From Pandoraea vervacti (lineage in GTDB: Bacteria; Pseudomonadota; Gammaproteobacteria; Burkholderiales; Burkholderiaceae): 64,000 bases of DNA. Shown piece by piece: positions 16,511-24,494 of this stretch. Location: positions 1,798,001-1,862,000 of the forward strand of contig NZ_CP010897.2 of the NCBI RefSeq assembly GCF_000934605.2, in the 5' to 3' direction. Position 1 is the stretch's first letter, and the number at the start of each line of letters is the position of its first letter. The translations under genes were made by a program, and so were the position numbers. Under the pieces are notes generated by a model that was given only the letters and a program-made list of their open reading frames with translations, searched no databases and was not told the origin of the DNA.

Positions 16511-16887
16511 GCGACGTTTCAATTCCGACGCTCTCGCGGTAACGCGCGGCGGTTCATCGCGCGTTCTCAGTGCTTGCTGCGTTCGCACGCTCCCCGTGTC
16601 CCGGCTTTACCGCGCAAGGCCGCCTGCGACACGCCAAACGCCGACCGGCCAGTCGGACAACGCACTCGCAATCATTTGTAAAATTTGCTGCGATGCAAAA
16701 TACATTTGACGCGCGTATGCTTGCCACCTTCGTTGGCGCCTCTGCGCCCGGCGTCCCCTCTGCAGGCATTGATATGCCTTGTTTTTCGCGTTTCGCGTCA
16801 TGTGAGGCGCGAGGGGTAAGTTCGTCCGTGGCCGCGTCGACATAGCGCAATTGCGCTCGTTTTTGTTGCGGCACACCAGGACCCTTC
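16511..16887. other. Intergenic region upstream of the solitary nuoM-like gene
   Basis: No gene supported. It contains a perfect 14-bp palindrome AGCGCAATTGCGCT at 16844-16857, about 30 bp before the nuoM-like ATG, and an A/T-rich patch around 16673-16715 likely to carry the promoter. Confidence 0.45.
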
Positions 16888-18465
16888 ATGTTCCCCATCC
16901 TGTCCCTCCTGATCTGGCTTCCCATCGTCGCCGGCGCGCTCGTCATGCTGCTCGGCCGTGATCGTCACCCCAATACCGTGCGTTGGGCATCGCTTGTCGC
17001 TGCCGTGATGTCGGCCGCGCCGATCGTGCCGCTCGTGCGTGGATTCCAGACCAGCGTCTCGCATTTGCAGTTCGTGGAGCGCTTTCGCTGGATCGACGCG
17101 TTCGACGCATCGTGGCATGTGGGCATCGACGGCATTTCGCTGTGGCTCGTCGCTCTGACCGGCGTGACCACGATCATCGTCGTACTCGCTTCATGGCGTG
17201 CCGTGACCACGCGCACGAGCGCGTACTTCGGCAGCTTTCTGGTGCTCTCCGGTCTGATGCAGGGCGTGTTTACCGCGCAGGACGGTATGTTGTTCTTCGT
17301 CTTCTTCGAAGCGACGTTGTTGCCGCTTTACCTGCTGATCGGCGTGTATGGGCGGGCCAACAAGACCCGCGCGGCGGTGAAGTTCTTCTTTTTTTCACTG
17401 ACCGGTTCGCTGATGATGCTCGTCTCGATGCTGTATCTCTACATGCAGACGCAGAGTTTCGACATGGCGCGCTGGCAGGCGCTGCATTTGCCGCTCGCCG
17501 TGCAGGTCATGCTCTTCATCGGATTCCTTGCCGCGTTCTCGGTCAAGGTGCCGATGTGGCCGGTGCACACATGGCTGCCCGAAGTGCATCTCGACGGCCC
17601 GACCGGCGCGGCCGTCATGCTCGGCATGCTCAAGCTCGGTGGCTACGGATTGCTGCGCTTCAATTTGCCGCTGCTGCCCGACGCCAGTCACTTCCTTGCG
17701 CCGCTGATGGTGGTGCTGTCGCTCGTCGCCGTGATTTACGCGAGTCTGGTGGCCCTGGTGCAGACCGATCTGCGCAAACTGCTGGCCTATTCCGCCGTGG
17801 CGCACATGGGACTGGTGACGCTCGGCCTGTTTCTCTTTTCGGAGATGGGCACCGACGGCGCGGTCATGCAGATGATCTCCTACGGCATCGTGTCGGGCGC
17901 CATGCTGCTGTGCACCGGCATGTTGTACGACCGCACCGGCAGCGCGTCGATCGACGGATATGGCGGGGTGGCGAGCACCATGCCGCGCTTCGCCGCGTTC
18001 ACCATGCTGTTTTCGATGGCGAATGTCGGCATGCCGGGCACGTCCGGTTTCGTGGGCGAGTTTCTGGTGCTGATGGGCGCCATCAAGGCCAACTTCTGGA
18101 TCGGTGCGCTGGCCTCGCTCACGCTCGTGCTAAGCGCGGCCTATACCCTGTGGATGTACAAGCGCGTGATCTTCGGTCGCGTGGGCAATGAACGTGTGGC
18201 CTCGCTCAACGATTTGAGCCGTCGTGAGTTCGCCTTGCTGGGGGCGATGGCGGTCATGGTGCTCGGTATCGGCCTCGATCCAAAGCCATTGACCGATGGC
18301 ATCGACGCGACCGCTATCCAGGTCGTGCAGGACATCGAGAACCACCGGTTGCCTGCGGGCGACCCGGGCAGTGCGGAGGTGGCCGGGCGACGGCACACCG
18401 ACCCTCACGCCGACACTGCGGGCCATGCGACAGCGACGGTGAAGGGCGTGCGCCCGGATGCCTGA
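16888..18465 (+). CDS. NADH-quinone oxidoreductase subunit M-type protein, solitary
   Basis: 525-aa polytopic antiporter-like subunit (NuoM/MrpD fold, ~14 TM). Key residues are kept: Glu in the TM5 motif FFVFFEATLLPLYLLIG and Lys in FSVKVPMWPVHTWLPEVH. TDLRKLLAYSAVAHMGLV is the usual central helix. The following motif DGPTGAAVMLGMLKLGGYGL deviates from the common APTAGSVILAG form. The tail after residue ~480 is His-rich and hydrophilic. No other nuo, mrp, hyf or dab gene flanks it: downstream is a sugar transporter. It is therefore an orphan paralogue, perhaps of another proton-pumping or ion-translocating complex. Confidence 0.85.
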   Translation: MFPILSLLIWLPIVAGALVMLLGRDRHPNTVRWASLVAAVMSAAPIVPLVRGFQTSVSHLQFVERFRWIDAFDASWHVGIDGISLWLVALTGVTTIIVVLASWRAVTTRTSAYFGSFLVLSGLMQGVFTAQDGMLFFVFFEATLLPLYLLIGVYGRANKTRAAVKFFFFSLTGSLMMLVSMLYLYMQTQSFDMARWQALHLPLAVQVMLFIGFLAAFSVKVPMWPVHTWLPEVHLDGPTGAAVMLGMLKLGGYGLLRFNLPLLPDASHFLAPLMVVLSLVAVIYASLVALVQTDLRKLLAYSAVAHMGLVTLGLFLFSEMGTDGAVMQMISYGIVSGAMLLCTGMLYDRTGSASIDGYGGVASTMPRFAAFTMLFSMANVGMPGTSGFVGEFLVLMGAIKANFWIGALASLTLVLSAAYTLWMYKRVIFGRVGNERVASLNDLSRREFALLGAMAVMVLGIGLDPKPLTDGIDATAIQVVQDIENHRLPAGDPGSAEVAGRRHTDPHADTAGHATATVKGVRPDA

Positions 18466-18655
18466 CGCGTTGACGTTGAGCGCAGACATGGACGCGGGCG
18501 CCACAGGGCGCCCCGGCGTTCCCCTGATGGTCCACGTTCGGTTCGCTGTTGGTCCGCTCTTGTTCATTTGGCAGCGCCTGGCTTGCTGCCACAATTCTTT
18601 AACGATCCCTCGCCAGAATGTCGACATGCCATGCAACTGGCCAGTTTCTGTGCCA

Positions 18656-18677
18656 GATTTGCACACGTGTGCAAATC
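18656..18677. promoter_or_regulatory. Perfect 22-bp palindromic operator upstream of the sugar ABC operon
   Basis: Perfect palindrome with core TTTGCACACGTGTGCAAA plus two more paired bases on each side (18656-18677), 37 bp before the substrate-binding-protein ATG. The central CpG and dyad symmetry are typical of LacI/GalR-family operators. A LacI-family gene ends 4 bp after the operon, making it the probable ligand. Confidence 0.7.
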
Positions 18678-18714
18678 GCGGTCCGCCGATGTCGTCAACC
18701 CGCTGAGAGATCGT

Positions 18715-19956
18715 ATGAAACCATTCACCCGCCTGCGCGCTGCGTGCGTCGCTGCGTCTGTGGGGCTGTTCGTTGCGGCGGCAGGCGCGAGTGCGGCCGA
18801 TCTGGTGATCGCCGGGCGCGACGACATATACGGCAAGGGCCTCACCGACGCTGTCGCGGGCTTCAGGAAGCAGCATCCCGATGCCGACATCGAGTTGCTC
18901 AAGCTGCCCAATGCCAATCTTTATCAGAAGCTGAAGCTGTCGATGCGCGAAGGTACCGGCGCTTACGACCTCGTGATGATGGACGACACCTGGTCGCCGG
19001 AATTCATGGCGAATGGCTGGCTCAAGCCGCTGCCGACGACACTGGTCGATGCCGATATGGTGGCGTCCACCGTGGCGCTGGGGCGCGCGCCGAACGGCAA
19101 TCTGTACGCGTTGCCGGTCGTCGGCAACGTCGAAATGTTCGCCTACCGTCGCGACCTGCTCGCCAAGTACAAACTGCAAGCCCCGCGCACCTGGGACGAC
19201 GTGTTGAAGATCGCGCAGGCGACCAGCGCCGATCCAGCCGTGTCCGGCGTCGTGTTCCGTGGCACGAAGGGCAATCCGGTCGTGACGGGCTTTCTGCCGA
19301 TTCTGTGGGCCTACGGCGGTGACGTGATCGACACGAACGGGAAGGTCGCGATCGATTCGCCGCAGGCGCTCGCCGCATTGAAGGTGTTCGTCTCGCTCAA
19401 GGCCCATGCGCCCAGAGACGTTGCCGTGTACGGTGCGGCCGAGGTGCGCGATGCGCTGCAAAAGGGCGCCGCTGCGCAGGCCATCGAAGTGTGGCCGGCA
19501 TGGGTGCCCGCGCTAGACGATCCGAAGCAGTCGCGCGTTGTCGGCGACGTCGCTTTGCAGGCGCCGCCCGGACAAGTGAAGGGATCGGCGCCCATGCTCG
19601 GCATCTGGCAGATGGCCATCCCGAAGGACGCCCGGCACGCTGCGCTGGCCCACGCGTTCCTCGCGTACCTGAGCTCGCATGAGACGCAGACGCGTCTGGC
19701 CGCGATGGGCATTCCTCCCACCCGCAAGAGCGTGTTCGAAGACCCCGCGCTGGTGAAGCAGTTCCGTTGGTACCCGGATCAATTGAAGGCGCTCGAAGCG
19801 GGCCGCGCACGTCCGCGGGTCAAGAACTGGGAGCAGATCGAAAGCCTGCTGGGCGATTCGCTGCAACTGGCGCTCATCGGACAACTCACGCCGGAGGTGG
19901 CGCTGCGACAGGCGTCGCAGAAAATCGCACCGGTGATTGCCACCGCGGCCAACTGA
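18715..19956 (+). CDS. Sugar ABC transporter, periplasmic substrate-binding protein
   Basis: 413-aa extracellular solute-binding protein, family 1 (carbohydrate type). Signal peptide MKPFTRLRAACVAASVGLFVAAAGASAA. Mature part: DLVIAGRDDIYGKGLTDAVAGF, YDLVMMDDTWSPEFMANGWL, YALPVVGNVEMFAYRRDLL and the C-terminal AHAFLAYLSSHETQTRLAAMGIPPTRKSV. First gene of a three-gene operon preceded by a perfect palindromic operator. Substrate probably a sugar or polyol; which one cannot be read. Confidence 0.92.
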   Translation: MKPFTRLRAACVAASVGLFVAAAGASAADLVIAGRDDIYGKGLTDAVAGFRKQHPDADIELLKLPNANLYQKLKLSMREGTGAYDLVMMDDTWSPEFMANGWLKPLPTTLVDADMVASTVALGRAPNGNLYALPVVGNVEMFAYRRDLLAKYKLQAPRTWDDVLKIAQATSADPAVSGVVFRGTKGNPVVTGFLPILWAYGGDVIDTNGKVAIDSPQALAALKVFVSLKAHAPRDVAVYGAAEVRDALQKGAAAQAIEVWPAWVPALDDPKQSRVVGDVALQAPPGQVKGSAPMLGIWQMAIPKDARHAALAHAFLAYLSSHETQTRLAAMGIPPTRKSVFEDPALVKQFRWYPDQLKALEAGRARPRVKNWEQIESLLGDSLQLALIGQLTPEVALRQASQKIAPVIATAAN

Positions 19957-19984
19957 TCACGCCACACGGACATTTGACGATTCC

Positions 19985-20857
19985 ATGAGCGCTGTGCGTC
20001 GCGGGTTGCCCTTGGTCTGGCTCGTTGGACCGGCGTTCGCCGTGATTGCCGTGCTGGCGTTGTATCCGGTGCTGCAAGTGCTGGTCGATTCGTTCTTTCA
20101 TGTCGACTACGCTTCCGGGCGCCGGGTATTCGCGGGCCTGAGGAATTATCGGGCGGTACTCGCCGACGACAACTTTTCGGCGAGCTTCTTCAATACGGTG
20201 CACTTCACCGTTGTCGCATCGATATGCGAGGTGGCGCTCGGCGGTGCGTTGGCGCTGTTGTTCTCGCGGGTGTTTCGCGGGCGGCGCTTCGTCATGCCGT
20301 TGCTGATCCTGCCGATGATGCTCTCGACGCTCGTGTGCTCGGCCATCTGGCGCAACTGGCTGAATTTCGGCGGGTTCCTGAACGCATGGCTCGCGAAGTT
20401 CGGCATGCCCGGCGTGCCATGGCTCTCGGATCCGGGCATGGCGATCTGGTCGCTCATTCTCGTGGACGTCTGGCAATGGACACCGATGGCGTTTCTCATC
20501 GTTCTCGCGGGCATTCAGTCCATCGATTCCGAGTTGTACGAGGCGGCGCGCACCGACGGCGCGAACGAGTGGCAACGTCTGCGCGACATCACGCTGCCGT
20601 TGCTCGTGCCGCAGTTCGTACTCGCGTTGCTGTTGCGCTCGATCGACACGTTTAAGCTCTTCGACAAGGTCTATGCGCTCACTGGCGGTGGTCCGGGGAA
20701 TGCCACGCAGACGTTGTCGACCTATGTCTATGACACAGGCTTTCGTTTTTTCAGTGTGGGACCGGCCGGTGCGGCTTCGGTGTTGATGTTGCTCGTGGCG
20801 TCGGTACTGGTGTCGGTCAACGTGTGGATGTCGATTCGTCAGCCGAGGGCGCGATGA
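19985..20857 (+). CDS. Sugar ABC transporter permease, MalF/UgpA type
   Basis: 290-aa inner-membrane permease with six TM spans. The EAA loop that contacts the ATPase is EAARTDGANEWQRLRDITLPLL. ATG 19985 fits the family N-terminus; the upstream in-frame codon at 19937 lies in the end of the previous gene. Its stop overlaps the next permease start (ATGA at 20854-20857). Confidence 0.92.
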   Translation: MSAVRRGLPLVWLVGPAFAVIAVLALYPVLQVLVDSFFHVDYASGRRVFAGLRNYRAVLADDNFSASFFNTVHFTVVASICEVALGGALALLFSRVFRGRRFVMPLLILPMMLSTLVCSAIWRNWLNFGGFLNAWLAKFGMPGVPWLSDPGMAIWSLILVDVWQWTPMAFLIVLAGIQSIDSELYEAARTDGANEWQRLRDITLPLLVPQFVLALLLRSIDTFKLFDKVYALTGGGPGNATQTLSTYVYDTGFRFFSVGPAGAASVLMLLVASVLVSVNVWMSIRQPRAR

Positions 20858-21810
20858 ACGGTATGACCGATCGTATGACGAACGCCGTTCCTTCCACCGC
20901 TTCCACCGCTTCCGCCGCTTCGGGGATGGGTGCGAATCCTGCAACTGCGCACCCCTCGCAGGCTAGGCAGACGGGCGCGCCCGCGTTTCGCGCGTCGAGA
21001 CAGCACGCGGCGCTCTGGGCGTTGCGTATGGCTGCGCTGATCCTGATGCTCCTGCCGTGTGTCTGGATGGTCGGCGCGGCGTTCATGCCGACGCTGGAGC
21101 GGCTCGAACGTCCCCTCGCCCTGTGGCCGCACGCGCCGACGTTGCAGCACTTCCAGGTGGTATGGGAGAGCGGCATCGGTCGTCAGATGCTCAACTCGCT
21201 GCTCGTGAGCGTCGGCACGACGTTGCTTTCGCTCACGCTGGCGTTTCCGGCGGCATATGCGCTGGTGCGCCTGCGGTTTCCGGGGCGTCTCGACATCGTG
21301 TTTCTGATGCTCGTGCTCGCCGTTAAGCTGATGCCGCCGATTACCGTGGCCGTGCCGCTGTTTTCGTTGGCGAAAACACTGCACCTGCTCGATTCCGAAG
21401 TCGGCCTCATGCTGGTGTATCAGGTGTACACATTGCCGCTCGCCATCTGGATGCTGCTCTCGTTCGTGCGGGAGATTCCGGTGGATTACGACGAGGCCGC
21501 CTGTATCGATGGCGCTGGACTCGTCCAGCGACTCGTTCACATCATGCTGCCGCTATGCGCGCCCGGGCTGGTAGCCACGGCGATTTTCGTGCTGATCGCC
21601 GCCTGGAACGAATTTCTGCTCGCCTTGTTGTTTGTCTCGTCGCCGAGCCGCTTTACGTTGCCGCTTGCCGTGGCAGGTTACGTGACGGAGAACGGCATCG
21701 ACTGGGGCGATCTGATGAGCGTGGGGGTGATGGCGTCGCTGCCCACGCTCGCGCTCGCCGGATACGTGCAGCGGTATTTGCTGCATGGCTTTTCCGGCGG
21801 ACTCAAATGA
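20854..21810 (+). CDS. Sugar ABC transporter permease, MalG/UgpE type
   Basis: 318-aa second permease. A Ser/Thr/Ala-rich N-terminal tail of ~45 residues precedes TM1 (ALWALRMAALILMLLPCVWMV). The EAA loop is EAACIDGAGLVQRLVHIMLPLC and the end GYVQRYLLHGFSGGLK is standard. The translational overlap with the first permease implies coupled synthesis. No ATP-binding subunit gene follows: the next gene is the convergent LacI regulator 4 bp away. Confidence 0.92.
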   Translation: MNGMTDRMTNAVPSTASTASAASGMGANPATAHPSQARQTGAPAFRASRQHAALWALRMAALILMLLPCVWMVGAAFMPTLERLERPLALWPHAPTLQHFQVVWESGIGRQMLNSLLVSVGTTLLSLTLAFPAAYALVRLRFPGRLDIVFLMLVLAVKLMPPITVAVPLFSLAKTLHLLDSEVGLMLVYQVYTLPLAIWMLLSFVREIPVDYDEAACIDGAGLVQRLVHIMLPLCAPGLVATAIFVLIAAWNEFLLALLFVSSPSRFTLPLAVAGYVTENGIDWGDLMSVGVMASLPTLALAGYVQRYLLHGFSGGLK

Positions 21811-21813
21811 TCG

Positions 21814-22866
21814 TCAGGGGAGTCGGTTCGCTGGCGTGAGGCCGCAGCTATGGCGTACCACGCGGGCGACCGGCACGACGCGGGTGCGGGACGCACCGGA
21901 ATAGGCGTTCCTCCGCTCGATGAGCATGTCGGTCGCGGCGTCGGCCAGCGCATGAGTATCTTGCGCGATGGTGCTGAGCTGGTAGTTCTCGTAGCTCGCC
22001 GCAGGAATGTCGTCGAAGCCGACGATACGCACGTCTTCCGGCACGCGCATCGCGAAGTGTCGGCGAGCCGTATCGATGAAGCCGAGCGCCAGCAGGTCGG
22101 ACGAACAGAAGACGCCGTCGGGCCGCGAGGCCTGCGAGAGCAGGGCGTGCGCGGCCGCTACGCCGCACTCGTAGGTGTCGCCGGTCGTGCCGTGCGTGTC
22201 GACGCGGTGTACGCGATGCGGGTCGGCGTTGGCAATGTGCCGGGTCGCGCGCAGGAAGCCGGCGCAACGCGCCTTGCCGTTGTAGCTCGGCCGCGTCGGC
22301 CCGACGAAAGCCAGACGGGTAGCGCCGGCGTCGATCAGCATGTGCGCCGCGAGGCTGGCGCCTGCGGCGTTGTCGCTCACGGCGACATCGGCGCCCGGCA
22401 GATTCGATGCGCGGTTGATCATCACTACCGGGATTTCGCCTTCGAGGTATTGGCGCGCGAGGCCGAGTGGGGGGGACGCGGAGGTCATGACGACGCCGCC
22501 GATCCGGTAGCTCAGCAGCATGTCCAGCGATTGCCGGATCTGCACCGGATCGTCGGCATTCACCACGATGGGGGTGAGCTTGTGGCGTCCGAGCGCGGCA
22601 ATAATGTGTGCGAGGAGCTTCGCACGGAACGGGTTTTCGAACCCGGCGGTGACGACCCCGACCATGCTGCTGCGTTGCATGATCATCTCGCGCGCGATCA
22701 GGTTGACCTGATAGCCGAGCGAGCGGGCAGCTTCCATAACGCGCTCCCGGGTCTCGGGGGCGATGCTGGCCGTGGGCGAGAAAGCGCGCGATACGGCGGA
22801 GCGCGAGACGCCCGCGTGACGAGCGACATCGGCGGCGGTGACCCAGGACGTTTGTTTCTTCGGCAT
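21814..22866 (-). CDS. LacI-family transcriptional repressor of the sugar ABC operon (probable)
   Basis: 350-aa LacI/GalR regulator. The N-terminal HTH is SWVTAADVARHAGVSRSAVSRAFSPTASIAPETRERVMEAARSLGYQVN. A periplasmic-binding-like effector domain follows (MVGVVTAGFENPFRAKLLAHI, PDGVFCSSDLLALGFID, VPEDVRIVGFDDIPAASY). ATG 22866 starts at the natural N-terminus; the frame is open far upstream only by composition. It converges on the ABC operon, which carries a LacI-style palindrome, so sugar-responsive repression is likely. Inducer unknown. Confidence 0.92.
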   Translation of the reverse strand: MPKKQTSWVTAADVARHAGVSRSAVSRAFSPTASIAPETRERVMEAARSLGYQVNLIAREMIMQRSSMVGVVTAGFENPFRAKLLAHIIAALGRHKLTPIVVNADDPVQIRQSLDMLLSYRIGGVVMTSASPPLGLARQYLEGEIPVVMINRASNLPGADVAVSDNAAGASLAAHMLIDAGATRLAFVGPTRPSYNGKARCAGFLRATRHIANADPHRVHRVDTHGTTGDTYECGVAAAHALLSQASRPDGVFCSSDLLALGFIDTARRHFAMRVPEDVRIVGFDDIPAASYENYQLSTIAQDTHALADAATDMLIERRNAYSGASRTRVVPVARVVRHSCGLTPANRLP

Positions 22867-23004
22867 GGCGTGGCGAGTAAGGAGACGCAAAGCTTGCTTC
22901 GCGCAGCGTGCCCGAAGAAAAGGGCAGGAAGATGACGACGAAACGAGAGGCAACGGTAACACGTACGATGCCGGTCGCCAGACGGCGCCGGGGAATGATT
23001 TCTC

Positions 23005-23928
23005 ATGAACCTGATGCCTATTGAGTCGACCGGCGCGGGCATGGCCGGCTGGATGACAACGCTGCCCGACGATATCGCGCTCAATCGTCTGACGTTGCCC
23101 GGCAGTCACGATACCTGCGCTTATACCGTGGACGACGCACTCGTCAAAACACAAGGGGCGAGCCTTGCCGTCCAATTGGCGCGCGGTGTGCGGGCGCTCG
23201 ACATTCGCTGCCGTCACGAAGACGATGCGTTTCACATCAACCATCAGCGCGTTGCATTGGGGTTGAGGTTCGACGATGTCGTCGCGACGTGCGCGGCGTT
23301 CTTCGCGCGGCACCCCGGCGAGTGCATCGTCATGTCGATCAAGGACGAATGTGGCGATCGGCACTGCTCGCGCAGTTTCGCGCAGACCTTTGCCGCTTAC
23401 GTCGAGCGCTACGCCGCGCACGTGCGATGGTATCTGGGCGACACGATTCCTATGCTTGGCGACGTGCGGGGGCGCATTGTGGTGCTGCGGCGCTTTGCTC
23501 GTTCGCACACGGCCAGCGAAGCGCTGGGCATCGATCTCACGGCGTGGCCGGATAACGCAACGTTCGATATCGACGCGCCCGGGGCTTCGTTCACGATTCA
23601 GGACGAGTACCGCGTGCCGATCGAGCGCGCCATCGACTACAAATTTCGCCGCATCGACGCATTGCTCGGGCAGACGGCGCGCCTTGCGGCGCAACGCTGG
23701 GTGCTCAATTTTTGCAGCGGCACCGGCATGGGCGCGAATCCCTTTCGCGTCGCGTGCGGCGGCGCACGCGACGATCAGCGCGGAATCAACGCCATGCTGC
23801 TCGCGCGGTTGGCTGCATATTCGGGGCCGTGCGGCACGTTGATGCACGATTTTTGCGAACACGCCGATTGGGCGCTCGTTCGGGAACTGGTCGCGCGCAA
23901 TGCTTGGCTGGCAGCGCGAGTCATCTAA
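23005..23928 (+). CDS. Phosphatidylinositol-specific phospholipase C-like protein (PLC X-domain)
   Basis: 307-aa bacterial PI-PLC-type TIM-barrel. The first catalytic-His motif is RLTLPGSHDTCAYT (usual LPGSHDS); ALDIRCR and HINH give the Asp/Arg and second His region; VVATCAAFFARHPGECIVMSIKDE follows. No signal peptide is visible at the N-terminus, unlike secreted PI-PLCs of Firmicutes, so cytoplasmic or specialised-system export is possible. Divergent from the LacI gene with 138 bp between starts. It could cleave phosphatidylinositol, GPI anchors or another cyclic-phosphate-forming substrate. Confidence 0.82.
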   Translation: MNLMPIESTGAGMAGWMTTLPDDIALNRLTLPGSHDTCAYTVDDALVKTQGASLAVQLARGVRALDIRCRHEDDAFHINHQRVALGLRFDDVVATCAAFFARHPGECIVMSIKDECGDRHCSRSFAQTFAAYVERYAAHVRWYLGDTIPMLGDVRGRIVVLRRFARSHTASEALGIDLTAWPDNATFDIDAPGASFTIQDEYRVPIERAIDYKFRRIDALLGQTARLAAQRWVLNFCSGTGMGANPFRVACGGARDDQRGINAMLLARLAAYSGPCGTLMHDFCEHADWALVRELVARNAWLAARVI

Positions 23929-24276
23929 CGATGACGCCCCGAGTGCGCAGTGCAGTATGGCAACCAAAGGCGCGAAGCAAGCCGTCAAATATCAGGCCGA
24001 CTACATCTTCTGGAAGGCGTCTTGAGAGCATCTGACGCCAAAGGCCATTCTCGGACAACGTAGAACGCAGTCGATCTTCGACGGTATGTCAGACATGCCG
24101 TCGAGCAATTCCGAGAGGCGCCCGTGCACGAAACGACGAACGAGTTTTGGCGCCTGCGATGCGCGTGTCAAGAACTGCATTCCCACAACGAAGGGCTGGA
24201 ATGATTGGGGCCGCAACTATAGGCCGCGTGCCGAGATCACCAATGGCTCATGGAAATCCCGCCCCGAAAAAACGAA
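23929..24276. other. Gene-poor stretch 3' of tRNA-Lys
   Basis: No gene supported; only short unconvincing frames. It holds an imperfect 12-bp inverted repeat at 24079-24103 (CGACGGTATGTC-A-GACATGCCGTCG, one mismatch). Composition is less GC-biased than the flanking genes. This side of a tRNA gene is where integrated elements usually sit, but no integrase or att repeat is evident. Confidence 0.4.
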
Positions 24277-24304
24277 AAGGGGTTGCGATTTCTCGCAACC
24301 CCTT
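24277..24304 (-). terminator. Rho-independent terminator of tRNA-Lys
   Basis: 12-bp perfect stem AAGGGGTTGCGA / TCGCAACCCCTT with a 4-base loop. Read on the minus strand it is followed by TTCGTTTTTT. It lies 8 bp downstream of the tRNA 3' end. Confidence 0.9.
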
Positions 24305-24312
24305 CTGTATTC

Positions 24313-24388
24313 TGGTAGGCCGTGCAGGATTCGAACCTGCGACCAACGGATTAAAAGTCCGCTGCTCTACCAACTGAGCTAACGACCC
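24313..24388 (-). tRNA. tRNA-Lys (anticodon UUU), CCA encoded
   Basis: 76-nt cloverleaf on the minus strand from GGGTCGTTAGCTCAGTTGG to the encoded CCA. The D-arm, the anticodon loop CTTTTAA with anticodon TTT, and the T-arm GGTTCGAATCC all pair properly. The acceptor is GGGTCGT/ACGGCCT with terminal G-U. Followed by a strong terminator. Confidence 0.98.
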
Positions 24389-24494
24389 AACGAAGAAAAA
24401 GATTATAGCGTCGGGGTCGTTATAGTGTCAATACTTCTGGGACGCAGATGTGTCCGATTAGCGGGCTTTTCTCGCGGTTGTGCGCAATTCGTGC

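Noticed and set aside
21814..23988. 724-codon frame including LacI
   Set aside because: Only the LacI part (21814-22866) is a gene; the upstream extension runs antisense through the PI-PLC gene.
23929..24312. Phage or island attachment repeat at tRNA-Lys
   Set aside because: No integrase and no duplicated tRNA 3' end visible in the window.
24086..24382. 98-codon frame ending in RPCRIRTCDQRIKSPLLYQLS
   Set aside because: Its end is the well-known antisense translation of a tRNA gene, a common false annotation.
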